Assembly (NCBI GenBank): GCA_963738135.1
Contig: CAVTVK010000005.1
Coordinates: 434,001-498,000, forward strand
Source: Bog-473 sp963738135
GTDB taxonomy: Bacteria; Actinomycetota; Acidimicrobiia; Acidimicrobiales; RAAP-2
Reading direction: 5' to 3'
Length of the DNA: 64,000 nt
Both the position numbers and the translations under genes were made by a program. Positions 59,707 through 64,000 of this stretch are shown here, piece after piece. Within the stretch, counting starts at the first letter, position 1, and each line of letters begins with the position of its first letter. The notes below the pieces were generated by a model, which had not been told where the DNA came from, searched no databases, and worked only from the letters and a program-made list of their open reading frames with translations.

Positions 59707-61185
59707 TCAGGTGTCGTAGCCGCCGGTGAAGAAGCTCGGGATCGGGCGTGCCGGCGGGGTCCGGAGGAACGGGCGGACGTGGGTCTCCATCATCTCCTCC
59801 AGCACCGGTCCCGCGGTCGGATCGGCCAGGAGGTTGTGGTCCTCGGCAGGGTCCTCGGACAGGTCGAAGAGTTGGCACGGGGCAACGGCGTCCTCGTCGA
59901 CGACCAGCTTGTAGCGCTCCGTCTCGAACGCAGCGAAGCCCCAGTTCTCACTGACGGTGAGCGAGCGGGACGGCGCGGCGGCAGGATCGAGCACGCCGGC
60001 CAGGAGCGAACGCCCCTCGGATCCCGCCACGTCGGGCGCCCCGGCGATGGCGCGCACGGTGGCCGGCACGTCGAGATGCTCCACGAGGGAGTCGATGACG
60101 TGGGGAGCGCAGCCCCCCGGCGGACGGACGATCAGCGGGACGCGCACGGCCGGTTCGTACAGGACACACTTGGACATCAGGCCGTGGTTGCCGCCCATCT
60201 CGCCGTGGTCGCTGGTGTAGATGATCCACGTCTTCTCCGACATGCCTCTGCGTTCGAGCGCCCCCACGATGTCGCCGACGGCCTGGTCGATGACAGAGAT
60301 GTCGGCGGCATACGACGTCCGCATGCCGCGGATGGCGTCTTCGGTCATCGACTCGGAATCGGAGAGCCAGAGGAACGCGTTCAAGAGGCCTCCGTAGCGG
60401 CCGGTACCTTCGATGACGGGGCGCTGTGTCGAGCTGGGCATGGTGATGTCGACGCCGCGGTACCGCCGCACCGCCTCCGCCGGCGCGTCCCACGGGTCGT
60501 GCGGACCCGGGAACCCGACGAAGAGGAAGAACGGCTCCTGGCGCTCGTAGCGCTCGATCCACTGCACCGCCTGCTGCCCGTGCCATGCGTCGACGTACGA
60601 CTCCAGCGGGATTGGCGTCGGCGTGGCGTCCCACATCGGCACGCACTTGGTGGCGTTCTGGCCGTCTTCGTTCTCACCCTGGTAGCTGCGGTCGGCGATG
60701 TGCTTCTTGTAGGCATCGAGCAGGCCGCGACTGGCGAGGGAGTCGGTGTACTTCGTCGGGATCTTGCCGATGAACTTGTCGCCGGTCTCGAAGACCTCGG
60801 CGAACCCCAACGCCTCGAGCCGCCCCGCCATGTCGTCGATGTGGGCCACAGTGAGTTGCTCGTCGAGGTAGAGGTGTGCCTTGCCCAGGAGGGCGGTGTG
60901 GTAGCCGGCTTCCCGTAGGGCCCAGGCGTATGTCGGGCTGTCGGGCGGGATCTCCGACGAATTCGTGTAGACGCCGTGGTCGCGCACGTAACGCTCCGTC
61001 ATGAAGGAGGCCCGCGCCGGCATGCACAGCGGGCCCTGACACGAAACCCGCGAGAACCGGGCACCCTGGGCCGCGAGTGCGTCGAGCGAAGGCGTGATCG
61101 CGCTCGCGTCTCCCGCGCACCCCATCATGTCGGCCCGATGTTGATCCGACATCACGAGCACGATGTTGGGGGGACCGTCGGCCAT
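59707..61185 (-). CDS. Sulfatase-family hydrolase with formylglycine motif
   Basis: 492 residues. It starts MADGPPNIVLVMSDQHRADM (metal-binding Asp) and has the formylglycine site CMPARASFMTERYVRDHG, with Cys54 converted by a formylglycine-generating enzyme (not in this window). A later metal block reads IIYTSDHGEMGGNHGLMSKC. The motif is C-M-P-A-R, also accepted by phosphonate monoester hydrolases and choline-sulfatase-like enzymes. It probably acts on sulfate or phosphonate esters; the substrate is unknown. ATG 61185 is a clear start. Confidence 0.92.
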   Translation of the reverse strand: MADGPPNIVLVMSDQHRADMMGCAGDASAITPSLDALAAQGARFSRVSCQGPLCMPARASFMTERYVRDHGVYTNSSEIPPDSPTYAWALREAGYHTALLGKAHLYLDEQLTVAHIDDMAGRLEALGFAEVFETGDKFIGKIPTKYTDSLASRGLLDAYKKHIADRSYQGENEDGQNATKCVPMWDATPTPIPLESYVDAWHGQQAVQWIERYERQEPFFLFVGFPGPHDPWDAPAEAVRRYRGVDITMPSSTQRPVIEGTGRYGGLLNAFLWLSDSESMTEDAIRGMRTSYAADISVIDQAVGDIVGALERRGMSEKTWIIYTSDHGEMGGNHGLMSKCVLYEPAVRVPLIVRPPGGCAPHVIDSLVEHLDVPATVRAIAGAPDVAGSEGRSLLAGVLDPAAAPSRSLTVSENWGFAAFETERYKLVVDEDAVAPCQLFDLSEDPAEDHNLLADPTAGPVLEEMMETHVRPFLRTPPARPIPSFFTGGYDT

Positions 61186-61340
61186 GGTGTTGCCTTTCCG
61201 TCCGATGAAACGTTGGTATGGGTCGGACGGAAATGATCATCGCATGAAACGTGCTCGGGACGGGTGGGCGGCGTCTTGACCGGCGCAGTGTCGCACTAAC
61301 CTGTCGCCACCAGCCGCAGAGCGAACCCCTGGAGCACTGC

Positions 61341-62729
61341 ATGCCCTTTGATCTGAAAAAGGTGTTGAACGAGCGCGAGGGTGAGAACTTCAGCCTCCAC
61401 ACCAAGTACATCAACCCCCAGCTCCCGAAGATCCTCGCCCAGATCGAGTTCGACCGCTTCTACGTGAAGGGGGAGGGCTGCTACCTCATCGACGACAAGG
61501 GGGACCGCTACCTCGACCTCCTTTCCGGCTTCGGCGTCTTCGCCCTCGGCCGGAGCCATCCAACAATCGTTCGGGCGCTTCACGACGCCCTCGACGCCGA
61601 TCTGCCCAACCTCGTCCAGATGGACTGCTCCCTCCTCTCGGGCGTCCTGGCGGAGCAACTGGTGGCCCGCTCGCACCCGGGGATCGAGCGCGTCTTCTTC
61701 ACGAACTCGGGGGCGGAAGCGGTGGAGAGCGCCATCAAGTTCGCCCGGGCGGCGACGAAACGGACCCGCATCCTGTACTGCGATCATGCCTTTCACGGCC
61801 TGACCACCGGTGCGCTCGCCCTCAATGGCGGGAAGGAGTTCCGCCAGGGTTTCGGCCCCCTGCTGCCGGGCTGCGAGATGATCCCGTTCGGCGATGCGGC
61901 CGCCCTGGCCCGTGAGCTCCGGCGGGGCGACGTGGCGGCGTTCATCGCGGAGCCGATCCAGGGGAAGGGCGTCAACGAGGCCTCGGACGAGTACTGGCAG
62001 GAGGCGCAGTCGCTCTGCCGCCGCCACAAGGCGCTCATGATCCTCGATGAGGTGCAGGCCGGTCTCGGGCGTACCGGCACCTTCTTCGGCCACGAGCAGT
62101 TCGGCATCACGCCGGACATCATCACGGTGTCGAAGGCGCTGTCCGGTGGCTTCGTGCCCGTCGGGGCCATGCTCTGTACGGCCTCCATTTCCGACGCCGT
62201 CTACAGCTCCATGGACAGGGCGGTGGTCCACTCCTCGACCTTCAGCACCAATCAGCTGGCCATGGTGGCGGGACTGGCCACCCTGGCCGCCTTCGACGAC
62301 GAGGACATCCTCGACCGGGTGCAGCGCACGGGGAAAGCGTTCACCAAAGCGCTCGAGCCGCTCGTCGAACAGTACGAGTTCCTCCACCAGGTGCGCGGCA
62401 AGGGGCTGATGATCGGACTGGTCTTCGGTGAGCCCTCGACCCCGGGACTGCGGCGCCGCTTCAAGATGGTCGAGGCGGTCCGACCCGCCCTGTTCTCCCA
62501 GATGGTGGTGACACCGCTCTTCCACCGCCACCGCATCCTCACCCAGGTGGCGGCCGACAACATGAACGTCATCAAGCTCCTGCCACCCCTCATTGCGGGC
62601 GACGACGAGGTCGAGCTCTTCGCCGACGCACTCGAGGACGTGCTGGCGAGCGCGCAGCGCGGGTCCAGCCTCATCTTCGAGTTCGGCAAGACGATGGCCA
62701 AGGGGACGCTGCACCGGACGCGCCTGTGA
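61341..62729 (+). CDS. Class III PLP-dependent aminotransferase (HpnO/acetylornithine aminotransferase-like)
   Basis: 462 residues starting MPFDLKKVLNEREGENFSLH. It has the class III motifs VFFTNSGAEAVESAIKFARA, CDHAFHGLTTGALALNGGKE, the cofactor Asp in LMILDEVQAGLGRTGTFFGH, and the PLP lysine in ITVSKALSGGFVPVGAMLC. Its coupling to an HpnA-like gene by a 4-base overlap (GTGA) suggests it is the hopanoid-type enzyme HpnO, which makes aminobacteriohopanetriol; other amino donors and acceptors are possible. A TAACCT -10 candidate lies near 61293. Confidence 0.85.
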   Translation: MPFDLKKVLNEREGENFSLHTKYINPQLPKILAQIEFDRFYVKGEGCYLIDDKGDRYLDLLSGFGVFALGRSHPTIVRALHDALDADLPNLVQMDCSLLSGVLAEQLVARSHPGIERVFFTNSGAEAVESAIKFARAATKRTRILYCDHAFHGLTTGALALNGGKEFRQGFGPLLPGCEMIPFGDAAALARELRRGDVAAFIAEPIQGKGVNEASDEYWQEAQSLCRRHKALMILDEVQAGLGRTGTFFGHEQFGITPDIITVSKALSGGFVPVGAMLCTASISDAVYSSMDRAVVHSSTFSTNQLAMVAGLATLAAFDDEDILDRVQRTGKAFTKALEPLVEQYEFLHQVRGKGLMIGLVFGEPSTPGLRRRFKMVEAVRPALFSQMVVTPLFHRHRILTQVAADNMNVIKLLPPLIAGDDEVELFADALEDVLASAQRGSSLIFEFGKTMAKGTLHRTRL

Positions 62730-63778
62730 AGCTCGACTCCGGAGACCGGGTCCTCGTCACCGGGGCCAGTGGGTTCATCGGCTCGGCGGTGACGCGGCAG
62801 CTGCTGGCGCGCGAGCTCGAAGTGATCGCGCTGGTGGAACCCGGCGCCGACACCACGAACCTCGAAGGACTCGACGTGAAGCAGGTGGTCGGCGATCTCC
62901 GGAGTCGCGACAGCGTGCAGAACGCGGTCAACGGTTGTCGGGCCGTGTTCCACGTGGCCGCGTTGTACCGCTTCTGGGCGCCGGATCCCGAAGCCTTCTA
63001 CACGATCAACGTCGAGGGAACGAGGAACATCCTCCGCGCCGCGGCCGACACTGGCGTCGAACGGCTGGTCTACACGAGCACCGTCGGCACGCTCGGGCTC
63101 GAGCACGTCTCGGGCTCCCGCTCGGCCGACGAGCACTCCTTTCCCGACGTCCGGCATCTCTACGGCTCCTACAAGCGGTCGAAGTACGTGGCCGAGCACG
63201 AGGTGCTGCGTGCCATCGCCGAGGGCCTGCCGGCATCACTCGTCCTGCCCACCTTTCCGGTCGGGCCCGGGGATCGCACACCCACGCCGACCGGCAAGCT
63301 CGTCCTGGACTTCCTCAACGGCCGCATGCCGGCGTACGTCGACACCGTGCTGAACGTGGCCCACGTGGACGATCTGGCCGCGGGCCAGGTAATGGCGCTC
63401 GAGAAGGGCCGGAACGGGCGGAGCTACATCCTGGGCGGCGAAAACCTGACCCTGCAGGAATTACTGGCCGAGCTCGCGCTCCTCACCGGCCTGCCCGCCC
63501 CCTACGGCAAGGTGCCGAATTCCCTGGCGCTGGCCGTGGCGGCCGTTTCCGAGCTGGTGGAAGGGCGGCTCCTGCGCCGGCACCCATCCGTGCCGCTCGA
63601 GGCGGCGCGGATGTCGACCTCGCGGATGTCCTTCGACATCAGCCGGGCCCGCGAGGAACTGGGCTACGCCCCCCGTCCCGCCGTCGAGGCGCTCGAGGCC
63701 TCCGCCCGCTGGTTCGTCGAGACTGGCATGGTCCGCGCGGGCAGGGAGAGCCGGATCCGCTGGTCCTCGCCCCACTGA
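62726..63778 (+). CDS. hpnA: HpnA-like hopanoid-associated sugar epimerase (NAD-dependent)
   Basis: 350 residues of extended SDR fold: VTGASGFIGSAVTRQLLARE (cofactor loop), a VFHVAALYRFWAPDPEAF block typical of HpnA, and the catalytic YGSYKRSKYVAEHE. The strongest HpnA marks are PTPTGKLVLDFLNGRMPAYV and DTVLNVAHVDDLAAGQ. It is the second gene of a coupled pair with the aminotransferase. HpnA proteins are found with hopanoid side-chain genes; the reaction is not firmly shown. No squalene-hopene cyclase is in this window. Confidence 0.85.
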   Translation: MKLDSGDRVLVTGASGFIGSAVTRQLLARELEVIALVEPGADTTNLEGLDVKQVVGDLRSRDSVQNAVNGCRAVFHVAALYRFWAPDPEAFYTINVEGTRNILRAAADTGVERLVYTSTVGTLGLEHVSGSRSADEHSFPDVRHLYGSYKRSKYVAEHEVLRAIAEGLPASLVLPTFPVGPGDRTPTPTGKLVLDFLNGRMPAYVDTVLNVAHVDDLAAGQVMALEKGRNGRSYILGGENLTLQELLAELALLTGLPAPYGKVPNSLALAVAAVSELVEGRLLRRHPSVPLEAARMSTSRMSFDISRAREELGYAPRPAVEALEASARWFVETGMVRAGRESRIRWSSPH

Positions 63779-63826
63779 GGCCGCCGCCGCACCGGGACCC
63801 GTCCCGAATCGGGCACACTGGTCTTC

Positions 63827-64000
63827 GTGGCTCCCCAGTTCATCTACACCATGCGCGGCCTCTCGCGCTTCTACCCGCCCGATCGTGAAGTGCTCAAGGG
63901 CATCAACCTCTCCTTCTATCCCGGGGCGAAGATCGGCGTCATCGGCTCGAACGGCTCAGGCAAGTCATCGCTGTTGCGCATCATGGCCGGCGAGGACGAC
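63827..64000 (+). CDS. ettA: EttA energy-dependent translational throttle protein, N-terminal end only
   Basis: From GTG 63827 the frame reads VAPQFIYTMRGLSRFYPPDR, then EVLKGINLSFYPGAKIGVIG, then SNGSGKSSLLRIMAGEDD to the window edge. This is the start of an ABC-F ATPase of the EttA type with its Walker A motif. EttA binds ribosomes at the E site and gates translation entry when energy is low. Most of the gene lies beyond the window. Confidence 0.93.
   Translation, partial: MAPQFIYTMRGLSRFYPPDREVLKGINLSFYPGAKIGVIGSNGSGKSSLLRIMAGEDD

Noticed and set aside
1..64000. CRISPR array or cas genes
   Set aside because: No regularly spaced direct repeats with unique spacers and no Cas-like protein are visible.

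Overview
The window looks like the chromosome of a high-GC actinobacterium, most likely of the class Acidimicrobiia. The clues are the codon use (ATG, GTG and some TTG starts, many 4-base GTGA start/stop overlaps, start codons a few bases downstream of a -10 box), actinobacterial families (SCO6745-like, DUF6325, DUF2254, LysM plus BTAD, EttA), and a secreted protein built of YWLV..DGGVFSFGDA repeats that are common in Acidimicrobiia. This is inference from families; no 16S rRNA gene is present.

Layout. (1) 1-12.6 kb is GC-rich and ordinary: a sigma-like regulator / anchored protein / LysM-BTAD operon, a kinase-like phosphotransferase, an aldehyde dehydrogenase, a CHAP hydrolase, an OatA-like O-acyltransferase, a lipoprotein, an inositol-phosphatase-like enzyme and an SCO6745-like protein. 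A tRNA-Val(TAC) closes this part. (2) 12.74-26 kb, directly after the tRNA, has visibly lower GC. It holds a stress-type cluster: SHOCT protein, aquaporin, DUF2252, a PLDc_N/DUF6325/small basic peptide operon, a MalT-like LuxR regulator, a small protein, a sulfatase, a BrkB/YihY membrane protein and a K+ channel. A perfect palindrome, TCACCCC-N3-GGGGTGA, lies in front of the LuxR gene and again in front of the PLDc_N operon. A 15-base sequence at the tRNA 3' end recurs at 26.1 kb, at the far edge of this cluster. (3) 26-47 kb is accessory and mosaic, made mostly of single genes separated by repeats: a copper monooxygenase, phosphofructokinase, sulfotransferase, acetyltransferase, quinone oxidoreductase, two class III cyclase fusions, a PAS/metallo-beta-lactamase pair, an amidohydrolase, and a rifamycin phosphotransferase with a recognisable rifamycin-associated element. 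Two repeat families occur here: three copies of a GC-rich element of up to about 170 bp, and five good copies (a sixth lies near 13.4 kb) of a short TCCCGGCG..GGGGGCAC motif. (4) 47-64 kb returns to GC-rich housekeeping-like content: secreted proteins, DinB, YdeI, Gfo/Idh/MocA, thioesterase/MarR, a TMEM175-like channel, the repeat protein, an SDR, DUF1214, antiporter/DUF2254, a second sulfatase, an aminotransferase/HpnA-like operon, and the 5' end of ettA.

A notable property is the number of broken genes. The LuxR regulator (2 frameshifts), sulfatase (4), phosphofructokinase (1) and SDR (1) are frameshifted but otherwise conserved over full length. A RibD-type reductase, a DUF3089 protein, a histidine phosphatase and a gene beside the tRNA are remnants. 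The first four could be assembly or sequencing indels and should be checked against reads; the remnants look like real decay.
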